Part shown: positions 1 to 7,005 of the stretch, piece by piece
How positions within the stretch are numbered: position 1 is the stretch's first letter
How the letters are laid out: each line of letters begins with the position of its first letter
DNA from: Verrucomicrobiaceae bacterium
Lineage (GTDB): Bacteria; Verrucomicrobiota; Verrucomicrobiia; Verrucomicrobiales; Verrucomicrobiaceae
Length of the DNA stretch: 13,020 nucleotides
Assembly: GCA_021151605.1 (NCBI GenBank)
Contig: JAGKWZ010000149.1
Span: forward strand, 1 to 13,020
Direction: 5' to 3'
Program-made: the position numbers and the translations under genes
The notes under the pieces: model-generated
What the model was told of the DNA's origin: nothing
Databases searched by the model: none
What the model saw: only the letters and a program-made list of their open reading frames with translations

Positions 1-597
1 CGTGGGCACCACCTCGCCGATTTCCCCCGGCGCGAACCAACGACAGCCAAGGCCCCGAAGGAACTCGTTCACCGCATTGAAGGTACCCGCATCATCCGTC
101 ATCCACACATCAAGATCGGGATGGTAGAGCTGATACAGCTCGCTCGCGGTGTTCCAAAACGTGTCACCAGTGATCTTGTCCCACTCGGCATTCACGCGGG
201 CAGCTTCGTTCTTGTCTCGCTTCCGTCCCCACGGCTCGATGGGCACGAAGTCCTTGTCCGCACCCAGCAGCGCCAGCCAGTCTTTGCCCGAGGCCATGCG
301 AAAGGCACCGTGCTTCAGCTCCTTCGTCGAAAGCCCCAGCTCCTCCGTGAAGCGGCTCATGCCGACAAAGATCGCCGTTTTGCCCGCGCTTCGCTCTGTG
401 ACGACCGGCAGTGCCGCGCCCGTCATTTTCAAGAGCGTGCTTTGCAGCTCTTTGGCGGCCAGTTTGGTCATCCGCGTCGGTTTTTCAGCGATGACGATCT
501 CTGCCAGAGGTTGGCCGTTTTCGACGAAAAAGGTGTCCGCCGCCTGAAGCGGATTCAGAACAGCGATGAACAGAATGGAATGGATGAAGTGGCGCAT
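1..597 (-). CDS. Exported DUF4838 / GH67-N-like protein, C-terminus outside window
   Basis: The frame stays open to the left edge, so only the first 199 residues are seen. Residues 1-20 look like a signal peptide: a basic start, a hydrophobic stretch, then LQAA before DTFF. The mature N-terminus has the pattern of the alpha-glucuronidase N-terminal-like domain that precedes DUF4838 in planctomycete and verrucomicrobial proteins: an AAKELQ helix with KMTG (residues 48-60), ALPVV (62-66), AIFVG (75-79), and a later FLRGLGCRWFAPG segment (179-191). Such proteins are probably periplasmic or outer-membrane glycan-handling enzymes, but the substrate cannot be read here. The gene starts 9 bases after the anti-sigma-like gene and is probably co-transcribed with the sigma factor. 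No Shine-Dalgarno sequence is visible. The family call is fairly good and the enzymatic role is open. Confidence 0.7.
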   Translation of the reverse strand, partial: MRHFIHSILFIAVLNPLQAADTFFVENGQPLAEIVIAEKPTRMTKLAAKELQSTLLKMTGAALPVVTERSAGKTAIFVGMSRFTEELGLSTKELKHGAFRMASGKDWLALLGADKDFVPIEPWGRKRDKNEAARVNAEWDKITGDTFWNTASELYQLYHPDLDVWMTDDAGTFNAVNEFLRGLGCRWFAPGEIGEVVPT

Positions 598-606
598 GAA
601 ATCAGA

Positions 607-1536
607 TCAAGGGATGGAGGGTGATTCGACAAAGGACACCTGCACGGCATCCAGATAGTGGGGTTTCTTGGCCTGCGATTTGGCTTGGTTTTTGACACCG
701 AAGAAAACCACCAGGCAACGAGCTTTGCCGGGAACCTGCATTCGCAAGCCGATGGATTGCCAGCCGGCGTTGCCAGGTGGACTCTCGAAGCCTGTTTCGG
801 CTGACGCGATGGATTCGTCCTGCTGAACAAACCAATGACGGGCAAACCAATCGGGCCCAAGCCGCTCAGGTGCTTCGTTGACGGCGTAAGCCCGGACCGT
901 GTAGTGAGGCGAGCTGTCAGGATCTGCACTGGTGAAAGAAGCGCTGACTTCGATCTCGCGCAGTGCGCTGCCGGAGGGAGGGAGAGCAATGATCTGATAC
1001 AGCCGCGGAAACAGAACGGGTTTTCCATGGACGGTGGTTTCGAGCCTCAGCATGTGATGACCCTCCTTCGGCGTCACTCCATTCTCCGCAGGCACCACTT
1101 TCGACACATCGCCGGTCCAAAGCGAGGCAGCAGGTGGAAACCCCCTCGCCAAAGGCATCTGAGCATCCTCGAAACTCGGCTGCAGCACCGCCAGCGGAGT
1201 CTTCTTCACCCCATGTTGCTGCCCCACGAATCCAAACACCACCGACGTGCAGAACATGCCAAACACAATCCCCGCCGCCGCTGCGGTGAGCGGACGCCAG
1301 GAATACCAGCGCCTAGCGGGTTTGCTTTCAGGCGGAGGAGCTGCCCGCATCAGATCGATCACCCGGTCTCGTGATCCCGCCTGGGCCTCCAGTGCTACAT
1401 CCAGATTCATGTAGTGCAGAAAGAGCCTCCGCATGTCTGTGTCGGCCTTCAGGCGGGTTTGCAGGACGGCGGATTCATCCTCCGTGAGTAGTCCGGCCAT
1501 GTGGCGCTGGATGAGATCGTGTGAGTCGGGATTCAT
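607..1536 (-). CDS. Membrane-anchored anti-sigma-like / sensor protein
   Basis: This 309-residue protein has three parts. Residues 1-65 form a cytosolic helical region (DLIQRHMAGLLTEDESAVLQ) typical of the short anti-sigma or FecR-like N-termini that follow ECF sigma genes in Verrucomicrobiota. One membrane span lies at about 83-105. Residues 118-303 are predicted to be extracytoplasmic and look like a beta-sandwich of the carbohydrate-binding type (SFEDAQ at 121-126, GHHMLRLET at 159-167, YLDAVQV at 294-300). I chose the ATG at 1536 because AAGGAGG sits just upstream and the ATG overlaps the sigma stop codon as ATGA, implying translational coupling. An in-frame extension upstream is possible but lacks this support. 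By position it should hold or sense for the sigma factor. The absence of a recognisable FecR domain makes the sensing mode uncertain. Confidence 0.7.
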   Translation of the reverse strand: MNPDSHDLIQRHMAGLLTEDESAVLQTRLKADTDMRRLFLHYMNLDVALEAQAGSRDRVIDLMRAAPPPESKPARRWYSWRPLTAAAAGIVFGMFCTSVVFGFVGQQHGVKKTPLAVLQPSFEDAQMPLARGFPPAASLWTGDVSKVVPAENGVTPKEGHHMLRLETTVHGKPVLFPRLYQIIALPPSGSALREIEVSASFTSADPDSSPHYTVRAYAVNEAPERLGPDWFARHWFVQQDESIASAETGFESPPGNAGWQSIGLRMQVPGKARCLVVFFGVKNQAKSQAKKPHYLDAVQVSFVESPSIP

Positions 1537-2060
1537 GCGTGTTCCTCCTTGGCGAGTGTGCGCTCCACGCACTCCAGCAGGGCCTGCCGAATGCGGTGGA
1601 GCAGTTTGTAGAGTGCCATCGGCGACTGCCCACGGCGGGTGGCGAGCTCATCTATGCGGGTGCCCTTCGTGTAGGCGGTGAGCACCAGTTCACGTTGCGC
1701 GGCGGGGAGCTTTTCCAGGCAGTGCTCCAAGGCCTCGCGATGCCCGTCATGCACCGGCACCAGGGCGGCCGCATCATCGGCGAGCTGGTTCACCAGTTCA
1801 TCATCAAACACATGCCGCTCCCGTGATTGCCGCCGCAGGTGACGCAGCACGACATTCTTTGCCACGCCAAAGGCCCAGCCCTGGAAATCAGCCGCGGCAT
1901 CAAACTTCTCCCACAGCACGAGAATGACATCCTGCATCACCTCCGAAGCCATCTGGCGCGTGGGCACCAGCGACCTCACAAACGTGTGCAACGCCACCTC
2001 GCTCTCCGCGTAGAGGCGGAGAAACTGGGCATGGCGTTCGTGTTCGGATGGCGGGGACAT
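1533..2060 (-). CDS. ECF-like sigma-70 family RNA polymerase sigma factor
   Basis: The 175-residue length fits an ECF-type sigma factor with only regions 2 and 4. Region 2 covers about residues 12-82, with a FLRLYAESEVAL start, the ASEVMQDVILVLWEKF segment (38-53) that normally contacts core polymerase, and DFQGWAFGVAKN (58-69). Region 4 covers about 108-165, with LEKLPAAQRELVL followed by a helix-turn-helix (TRIDELATRRGQSPMALYK, 134-152) expected to bind the -35 element. It resembles the Rhodopirellula/Verrucomicrobium sigma family. Its stop overlaps the start of the putative anti-sigma gene, and an exported DUF4838-like gene follows, so a small envelope-responsive regulon is likely. The ATG at 2060 has no good Shine-Dalgarno sequence, but no better start is visible upstream. 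Confidence 0.9.
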   Translation of the reverse strand: MSPPSEHERHAQFLRLYAESEVALHTFVRSLVPTRQMASEVMQDVILVLWEKFDAAADFQGWAFGVAKNVVLRHLRRQSRERHVFDDELVNQLADDAAALVPVHDGHREALEHCLEKLPAAQRELVLTAYTKGTRIDELATRRGQSPMALYKLLHRIRQALLECVERTLAKEEHA

Positions 2061-2298
2061 GGGTGGCTTACAACCTAGTCGTCGCCAGCCGCCACCTCAT
2101 TTGCCGAAAAAAGTTTTCAGAGGGCGAAAATGATCGGCGGATGCCATTCTCACGAGTAGGGGGTGGCAGTGCTCAAAGCCATCGCATCTGGGAGTTCCTG
2201 CAAGCATCTCGTCCACTCGCTGATGTGCTTGGCACGTCATTGGCGTCGTAATTTTTCGGCTCAGCGGGTGCCTACGCTGGGTTGATTGGCGTCTGCCG
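2061..2298. other. Intergenic region upstream of the sigma gene
   Basis: This 238-base gap separates the sigma gene start from the sialate O-acetylesterase stop, both on the minus strand. It should contain the promoter of the sigma operon. An A/T-rich tract lies at about 2106-2121. On the minus strand a GGAACT (2193-2198) resembles an ECF -35 element, but I see no convincing -10 partner at the usual spacing. A 5-bp stem (CAGCG/CGCTG, about 2261-2279) is too weak, and lacks a T-tract, to be called a terminator. I see no gene in it. Confidence 0.4.
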
Positions 2299-3855
2299 TC
2301 ACTTCTTCACCACAGGCACAGTCCAATCATCCGTGCAAAAAGGCGAGGCAGGCAATCCAGCGCCGTTGGCGAGGCTGTAATCAGGCCAGTCTTTCCAGGC
2401 GTAACGAACGGCCAAAGGCTGGATTCCCCCGGAGCTGCTGACGACGACCGTTTCTCCGACGATCTTGGCTTCGGCGGGCTTCCATTGCTGATCGACACCG
2501 GCAATCTGGAAGCCCTTAAGCGGGCCACCGGTGATGGACTTCAGGCCGCCGTTGGTGTGATTGAATGAAACGGTGATCGCATTGGCGCTGATGGTCGAGC
2601 CTGCGGGCAGCGGACCGCTGATGGCGGGGACGTTTTTGCCATAGACGGTGCCGAGTGCCCAAAAGGAGAGCCGTTTGCCGACGTCTTGCTTGTTCTTCGG
2701 ATGGATGTCTTTCGCATCGCCGAGGTCGATGGTGATGGCCATGCCGGTCTTCGGCAGCGCGAGCGTCTTCAGCATGGATTCACGCACGCGCGGCCAACCT
2801 TCGCCAGGCGAGGTGAAGTTCGGAAGCTGCACCCAGGCAAAGGGCACTTCGTCTTGCCAAATCGTACGCCAGCTCGTGACGAGCTGTGTGAGCTGCTTCT
2901 GGTAGAGGCCGGGATTGCTGTTGGCATTGCCTTCGCCTTGATACCAAAGCATGCCGCGCAGCGTGTAAGGCACGAGATTGACCACCTTGCCATTGAAGAG
3001 ACCAGCGGGGCCACCTTTGAGCTTCCACATCGCCAGTGGGTCCTTCGGTGCGGGGACGACGAAGGGAGTGCCGTTGGCTTTCGCCTTCTCCGACGCAGCT
3101 TTCCAGACGGCCATCTGCTTTTGATGCAAAGCGGGAGCCTGTGCGGGGTCAAACTTCAGGTGTGCCTCGAGCCGCGTGTCGTAGTTCGCCTTCGTATCGG
3201 GATCGGAGGACTGCACCTCGGCGGCGACCCATGACTCGATGGGCGTGCCGCCGACCGAGGTATTGATAAGGCCGACGGGCACGCCGACTTCTTTGTGGAT
3301 CTCGCGTCCAAAGAAATACAACGCCGCAGAAAAGCCACCGACGGTGTCCGGTGTGCAGATTTGCCATGCGCCTATGCCCTCGGCCTGCGGTGTATCGGAC
3401 GGGCCGGAGCTTTCGCGGTAATGTCGGATGAGCGGATACTTCGCGGCGGCTTTTTCAGCATCGAAGTGGTAACAACTCGCCACGGTCATCGCCATGTTCG
3501 ATTGCCCGGAGCCGAGCCAGACCTCGCCGACGAGCACATCCTTCACCTCGACTTTGCGCCCTTCCTTGCCCGTGACGACGAGCGTGCGAGATTCAGCACT
3601 CGCAGCGAGCGCCTCCAGCTTGAGCGACCAATTGCCATCCGTGCCCGCCGTAGCGGACTTCGATTGACCCGCAAAGGCAACCGTCACCGTCTCACCCGCA
3701 TCCGCCCATCCCCACATCGCGACGGGCTTTTCACGCTGAAGCACCATGTGGTCCGAGATCGCCGAGGCGAGCCGGAAGTCGGCTGCGGAAAGGGAGGCGC
3801 TGCCGAAAGAGAAGAACGCGAGGAGGGTGGTGAGGCCGATGCGGGTAAGTTTCAT
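2299..3855 (-). CDS. Secreted sialate O-acetylesterase (SASA family)
   Basis: This 518-residue protein should remove O-acetyl groups from sialic acids or other acetylated glycans outside the cytoplasm. Residues 1-25 are a signal peptide ending in SLSAAD. The fold begins with FRLASAISDHMVLQR (27-41) and a beta-sandwich segment. The nucleophile motif GSGQSNM lies at 115-121, making S119 the predicted catalytic serine. GLINTSVGGTPIESW (195-209) and WYQGEGN (304-310) are further family blocks. The DAKDIHPKNK segment (380-389) supplies the expected Asp (383) and His (385). In most relatives WYQGEGN reads WYQGESN, so a Ser to Gly change is present while the Glu is kept. Length and block order are normal. 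It stands alone between thiG and the sigma operon, and no Shine-Dalgarno is evident. The exact substrate is unknown; xylan or other plant and algal acetyl-glycans are equally possible. Confidence 0.9.
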   Translation of the reverse strand: MKLTRIGLTTLLAFFSFGSASLSAADFRLASAISDHMVLQREKPVAMWGWADAGETVTVAFAGQSKSATAGTDGNWSLKLEALAASAESRTLVVTGKEGRKVEVKDVLVGEVWLGSGQSNMAMTVASCYHFDAEKAAAKYPLIRHYRESSGPSDTPQAEGIGAWQICTPDTVGGFSAALYFFGREIHKEVGVPVGLINTSVGGTPIESWVAAEVQSSDPDTKANYDTRLEAHLKFDPAQAPALHQKQMAVWKAASEKAKANGTPFVVPAPKDPLAMWKLKGGPAGLFNGKVVNLVPYTLRGMLWYQGEGNANSNPGLYQKQLTQLVTSWRTIWQDEVPFAWVQLPNFTSPGEGWPRVRESMLKTLALPKTGMAITIDLGDAKDIHPKNKQDVGKRLSFWALGTVYGKNVPAISGPLPAGSTISANAITVSFNHTNGGLKSITGGPLKGFQIAGVDQQWKPAEAKIVGETVVVSSSGGIQPLAVRYAWKDWPDYSLANGAGLPASPFCTDDWTVPVVKK

Positions 3856-3931
3856 TTCAATTCAAGGAGTTTGATTGAACGTCTGCCCCATCGAGAACAT
3901 GCAGAAACGGACCGCCAAAAAGGCGACTTCG

Positions 3932-4717
3932 TCACGACTGATATAGAAAGGTCGTCAGCGGGCTCGTGGCGATGGCTTCCTCACAAGAATCGGCGATGCC
4001 CATCTCATAGGCGGCGCGACCGGCCTCAACGGCCATTTTGAAGGCGATGCCCATGCGTGGGGGATCGCTGGCGATGGCGATGGCGGTGTTCACGAGGACG
4101 GCGTCGGCTCCCATTTCGAGAGCTTCGGCGGCGTGGCTCGGCGCACCGATGCCGGCATCGACGACAACGGGCACGGTGGCCTGGGTGATGATGATCTCGA
4201 TCTGCTTCCGCGTGGTGATGCCCTGATGCGAGCCGATGGGTGAGCCGAGCGGCATGACTGTGGCTGTGCCGACATCTTGAAGTCGGCGAGCGAGCACGGG
4301 ATCCGCATTGATGTAGGGGAGCACGGTGAAGCCCTCTTTCACGAGGATCTCAGCCGCCTTCAGCGTCTCGATGGGGTCTGGCAGTAGGTAGCGGGGATCG
4401 GGGTGGATCTCCAGCTTCACCCAGTTCGGTAAACCAGCGGCGACAGCGAGACGTGCGAGCCTCACGGCCTCCTCGGCATTCATCGCGCCGCTGGTATTGG
4501 GCAGCAGCAGGACGTTTTTCGGGATGAAGTCGAGGATGTTGGCGAAGGGGTCGCCCTTGCCCGTGAGGTCGGCACGACGTAGCGCCACGGTGACGATCTC
4601 GGTGCCGGAGGCGATGATGGCCTCGCGCATGAGTTCGCCGGAGGCAAACTTGCCTGTGCCGAGCATGAGCCGTGACTGAAAAGTGCGGTCGGCGATGGTG
4701 AGAGACTGGTTTTGCAT
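3932..4717 (-). CDS. thiG: Thiazole synthase ThiG
   Basis: ThiG builds the thiazole phosphate of thiamine from deoxyxylulose phosphate, dehydroglycine and ThiS thiocarboxylate in the cytosol. From the ATG at 4717 the protein is 261 residues, a normal length. Family blocks are RLMLGTGKF (16-24), LLLPNTSGA (70-78) and NWVKLEIHPD (98-107), whose K101 is the predicted Schiff-base lysine. These are followed by VMPLGSPIGS, VVVDAGIGAPS, and DAVLVNTAIA with MGIAFKMAVEAGRAAYEMG. GSPIGSHQGI carries His where many ThiG proteins have Gly. A TTG at 4735 could extend the protein by six residues and overlaps the stop of a small upstream frame as TTGA. I prefer the ATG, but this start is not settled. No TPP riboswitch pattern is seen upstream, and no thiS, thiH, thiC or thiE is in the window. 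Confidence 0.95.
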   Translation of the reverse strand: MQNQSLTIADRTFQSRLMLGTGKFASGELMREAIIASGTEIVTVALRRADLTGKGDPFANILDFIPKNVLLLPNTSGAMNAEEAVRLARLAVAAGLPNWVKLEIHPDPRYLLPDPIETLKAAEILVKEGFTVLPYINADPVLARRLQDVGTATVMPLGSPIGSHQGITTRKQIEIIITQATVPVVVDAGIGAPSHAAEALEMGADAVLVNTAIAIASDPPRMGIAFKMAVEAGRAAYEMGIADSCEEAIATSPLTTFLYQS

Positions 4718-4731
4718 GAGTTGTGGAGGGA

Positions 4732-4836
4732 TCAACCCTCTTGTGGCCTTGCTCGAGCTTTGCGAAGGCCTTCTTCTAATAGAGTAAGCTGATCTATGAC
4801 CTCAGGGCTGGATCTGTACCACCGCCTTTTCGACAT
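4732..4836 (-). CDS. Candidate 34-residue small protein ahead of thiG
   Basis: An ATG at 4836 opens a 34-codon frame. The product starts MSKRRWYRSS, continues with an amphipathic stretch (EVIDQLTLLEEGLRKAR, 12-28) and ends in RPQEG. It overlaps the end of the upstream 59-residue frame by 35 bases in a different frame, and its stop overlaps a possible TTG start of thiG. The helix-like composition looks protein-like, but there is no Shine-Dalgarno sequence and I do not recognise the family. It may be a real coupled small gene, the second half of a frameshifted longer protein, or chance. Confidence 0.35.
   Translation of the reverse strand: MSKRRWYRSSPEVIDQLTLLEEGLRKARARPQEG
4745..4770 (-). promoter_or_regulatory. 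Imperfect hairpin just upstream of thiG
   Basis: The arms GGCCTT and AAGGCC form a 6-bp stem, with two further G-C pairs possible past one bulged base and a 9-base loop. It lies inside the small frame that precedes thiG, about 10 bases from the TTG and 28 bases from the ATG. A role in thiG translation is only a suggestion. No T-tract follows it on the minus strand, so it is not an ordinary terminator. Confidence 0.2.
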
Positions 4837-4981
4837 TTTCGAGAGGCTTGCTTGAAATCTCCTCCTCAGCCAACATCTGTCGCACGCGCCTCAACAGCTC
4901 TACCTTTTCCTCGCGACTCAGACGGAAGATGGCAGCCATCAATGCGTCGATGACGGGAGTGGAGGTGAGTGTCGAGCTCAT
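4802..4981 (-). CDS. Candidate 59-residue small helical protein between hemQ and thiG
   Basis: An ATG at 4981, 31 bases after the hemQ stop, opens a 59-codon frame ending at a TGA. The product has a short polar N-terminus, then VIDALMAAIFRLSREEKVEL and LLRRVRQMLAEEE (10-41), strongly helix-like with charged and hydrophobic residues alternating. The stretch is reminiscent of small antitoxin or addiction-module components, but no specific family is recognised and no toxin partner is identifiable. It lies in the same direction as hemQ and thiG, so it is probably transcribed with them. No Shine-Dalgarno is visible. The 34-codon frame that overlaps its 3' end may be its continuation after a frameshift. 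Confidence 0.45.
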   Translation of the reverse strand: MSSTLTSTPVIDALMAAIFRLSREEKVELLRRVRQMLAEEEISSKPLENVEKAVVQIQP

Positions 4982-5012
4982 GGCGGGAGAGTATTCAGTT
5001 TGGCCGGGCGGT

Positions 5013-5825
5013 TCAAGTCAACTGTACGCGCTGGAGCAGTTCGTCGATGCTCATCTGGAGGCCGATGTAGAAGTCACCGAACTCGCCGTATTGCGTGGTC
5101 ACTTCATCCCAGCGCATCTCATAGACGATGCTCTTTATCTGGAAGATGTCGTGGGCGAAGAGGGTCACACCCCATTCGTGGCTGTCGAGACCGGTGGAGC
5201 CGGTGATGAGTTGGCGGACTTTGCCGGAGTAGCGGCGGCCAGTGCGGGCGTGGCCCTGCATGAGTTCGCGGCGTTTGGCGAAGTCGTTGGCATACCAGTT
5301 GGCACCCACGTTGCGGCGTTTGCTCATGGGGTAAAAGCACATGACCTGCCAGTCGGGCATGTTTGGGTAGAGGCGGTCGCTGTAATACTTGTCCATATGG
5401 CCCTTCCACTCGGCCATGCGGGCGGTGTGGGCTTCGGAGCCGACTTCCAGGTTCTCGGCGCGGGCGATGCGCTCGGAGGCTTCTTCTTCCTTCTCGCTAT
5501 ATTCGGTCCACTCGGTCATGGAGAGGTAGCTGTAGGTCGCGTTCAGCACATCGGGCCCGAGTGCGAGATTGAGCTGCTTTTCAAAGCGGTTTGCGTCCTG
5601 GAGGTCAGGCGTCAGGAGCATGAAGGCCACATCCGACTTCGGGCTGACCATGCTGAAGGTGAGAAGCTGAGTCTTCGGATGGCTGCGGATGCTCTGCACG
5701 GTGCTGTTCAGATTGGCGATGCGCTCTTCCTTTTCCTCAGGCGTCAGCGCGGCCCAGAAGCCATGGTCGAGATTATAAAACAGGTGCTGAACGATCCAGC
5801 CTTCTTGGGGGATGATGGGGGACAT
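5013..5825 (-). CDS. hemQ: Coproheme decarboxylase HemQ (chlorite dismutase family)
   Basis: HemQ catalyses the last step of the coproporphyrin-dependent heme pathway, decarboxylating Fe-coproporphyrin III to heme b with peroxide in the cytosol. From the ATG at 5825 the protein is 270 residues. It opens with GWIVQHLFYNLDHGFW, matching the family start, so I discard a 32-residue in-frame extension beginning at 5921 that has no family character. CFYPMSKRR (163-171) holds Y165, equivalent to the catalytic tyrosine of Firmicute HemQ. LMQGHARTGRRY (188-199) holds H192, the predicted proximal heme ligand. ITGSTGLDSHEWGVTLF and IVYEMRWDE complete the signature. The linker at about 108-150 is acidic and longer than in Staphylococcus HemQ as I recall that sequence. 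It is divergent from the ADP-ribosylglycohydrolase-like gene and upstream of the small frames and thiG. No Shine-Dalgarno is seen. Confidence 0.9.
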   Translation of the reverse strand: MSPIIPQEGWIVQHLFYNLDHGFWAALTPEEKEERIANLNSTVQSIRSHPKTQLLTFSMVSPKSDVAFMLLTPDLQDANRFEKQLNLALGPDVLNATYSYLSMTEWTEYSEKEEEASERIARAENLEVGSEAHTARMAEWKGHMDKYYSDRLYPNMPDWQVMCFYPMSKRRNVGANWYANDFAKRRELMQGHARTGRRYSGKVRQLITGSTGLDSHEWGVTLFAHDIFQIKSIVYEMRWDEVTTQYGEFGDFYIGLQMSIDELLQRVQLT

Positions 5826-5984
5826 GAGGGGTATCAGGGTTGGTGGAAAGCAATGCGCAGGGGGAAGCGCTCCTTTATCAACCACGGCAATCGGCAGCAA
5901 ACAACCACCAACCATGGTCAAAATTGGGGTTCTTTACTGTCAGATTGATTTTGCTGTCCGTCCTCCGTTGCGGTATCAGCAGGC

Positions 5985-5994
5985 GACAATTGTC
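5985..5994. promoter_or_regulatory. Perfect 10-bp palindrome GACAATTGTC in a divergent gap
   Basis: GACAATTGTC is self-complementary over ten bases. It sits in the 192-base divergent gap between hemQ and the ADP-ribosylglycohydrolase-like gene, 23 bases before the latter's ATG. Its position suits an operator for a dimeric repressor, but a single 10-bp palindrome can occur by chance and no second copy is seen in the gap. No confident -35/-10 pair was found on either strand. Confidence 0.25.
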
Positions 5995-6017
5995 ATGTCA
6001 TTTCGAACACCTCCCCA

Positions 6018-6971
6018 ATGATCACTCTCGCCTCAAGACTCACCGCCGCCATTTGGGGGCAGTTCGTCGGCGATGCTGCCGCCTTGGGGACGCATTGGAT
6101 TTATGATTTGAATGAAATGGCCGCCAAGTTCCCCAAGGGCATACATGGCTTCGAGACGCCAAAAGTTGGCCATTACCATGAAGGCAAAGTTTCGGGGGAT
6201 CAGACTCACTATGGGGATGCCGCCCTGATGCTTTTGGAGTCCCTGGCCGCCTGGCGGGGGGAGTTTCATCAAAGCGACTTCTGTATCCGGTTTACGGGCT
6301 TCTTTGCTAATCCACTGTGCAAAAGCTACATCGACCACGCAACGCGAGAGACCATCAGCCGCCTCACGGATCAGCCGGAGAATTTTCAAAACGGTGGCGA
6401 TGACGAGCAACTCGGCACGGTGAGTCGGCTCGCACCTCTTGTGGTGGCCTATCATGCCCGCTCCTCGGCGGAGCGTCTGGAGGCCGTTCGTCGGCTGACT
6501 TTGGTGACTCAAGCTCACCCCACGGCCATCGGCTGTGCCGCAGCCCATGCAGTGCTGCTGGATGCGCTGCTCTCTGGCACCTCCTTTCCCATCGCTTTCG
6601 AGGCTACTCGGAAGTCGGCAGATGTGAGCTGCGATGGCTCCGACTACTTTGAGTTTGCCCACATGCTGCGGAATCTGGATGTCATCACTGCCACGGGACG
6701 CTTTGGGCAAAGCTGCCCCTTGCCGCAGGGCTTCCCCTCGGCCCTGCACGCCGCACTTTTGCACCACGAAGACTTCTCCACAGCCATCCTTTCCACGATC
6801 CGCGCTGGGGGTGACAGTGCAGGCCGGGCTGCCATGATCGGAGCCTGGCTCGGAGCCGCACACGGCATGGAGGGCATTCCCGCCGAATGGCTCGGGAAAC
6901 TGCGTTCCGCCGGGCGCATCCGAAAAGCCATCGACCAGCTCTTCGCCAGTCTCACGCAAAAGCAGAGTTGA
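6018..6971 (+). CDS. ADP-ribosylglycohydrolase-fold protein, J1-crystallin-like variant
   Basis: This 317-residue protein has the all-helical ADP-ribosylglycohydrolase order. An N-terminal GQFVGDAAALGTHW (14-27) corresponds to the usual GDALG region. GDQTHYGDAALMLLESL lies at about 60-76. A C-terminal AGGDSAGRAAMIGAWLGAAHG (about 273-293) corresponds to the GGDTDT metal site. In DraG and ARH enzymes both sites are richer in Asp (TDDT and GGDTD). Here one reads THYGD and the other GGDSAGRA, which recalls the J1-crystallin/SelJ branch. A dinuclear magnesium site may therefore be altered or absent, so hydrolysis of ADP-ribose is not assured. It is the first gene of a rightward run, 34 bases before a TIM-barrel isomerase. 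The opposite strand also has a long open frame over this gene, but it lacks family motifs. No Shine-Dalgarno precedes the ATG. Confidence 0.8.
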   Translation: MITLASRLTAAIWGQFVGDAAALGTHWIYDLNEMAAKFPKGIHGFETPKVGHYHEGKVSGDQTHYGDAALMLLESLAAWRGEFHQSDFCIRFTGFFANPLCKSYIDHATRETISRLTDQPENFQNGGDDEQLGTVSRLAPLVVAYHARSSAERLEAVRRLTLVTQAHPTAIGCAAAHAVLLDALLSGTSFPIAFEATRKSADVSCDGSDYFEFAHMLRNLDVITATGRFGQSCPLPQGFPSALHAALLHHEDFSTAILSTIRAGGDSAGRAAMIGAWLGAAHGMEGIPAEWLGKLRSAGRIRKAIDQLFASLTQKQS

Positions 6972-7005
6972 CGCTGCTCCCCGCGCTCGCCAGCCTCCGC
7001 GCCCT

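Noticed and set aside
2244..2298. Rho-independent terminator after the sialate O-acetylesterase gene
   Set aside because: The best stem is only 5 bp with an 8-base or longer loop, and the following minus-strand bases are A-rich rather than T-rich.
3295..4041. A 248-codon plus-strand open frame across the esterase and the end of thiG
   Set aside because: It crosses two well-supported minus-strand genes and its product is Arg/His-rich without any domain.
4736..4990. TPP riboswitch upstream of thiG
   Set aside because: I looked for the CTGAGA and ACCTGA-type conserved blocks on the minus strand and did not find them in the right order. The stretch is better explained by small reading frames and a simple hairpin.
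5826..5921. N-terminal extension of HemQ to position 5921
   Set aside because: The extra 32 residues are unrelated to the family, which begins near GWIVQHLFYNLDHG. The ATG at 5825 gives the normal start.
4848..5948. A 366-codon plus-strand open frame covering hemQ
   Set aside because: It is antisense to hemQ, whose minus-strand product carries clear family motifs. The plus-strand peptide has repetitive Val/Ala/Gly composition and no recognisable domain.
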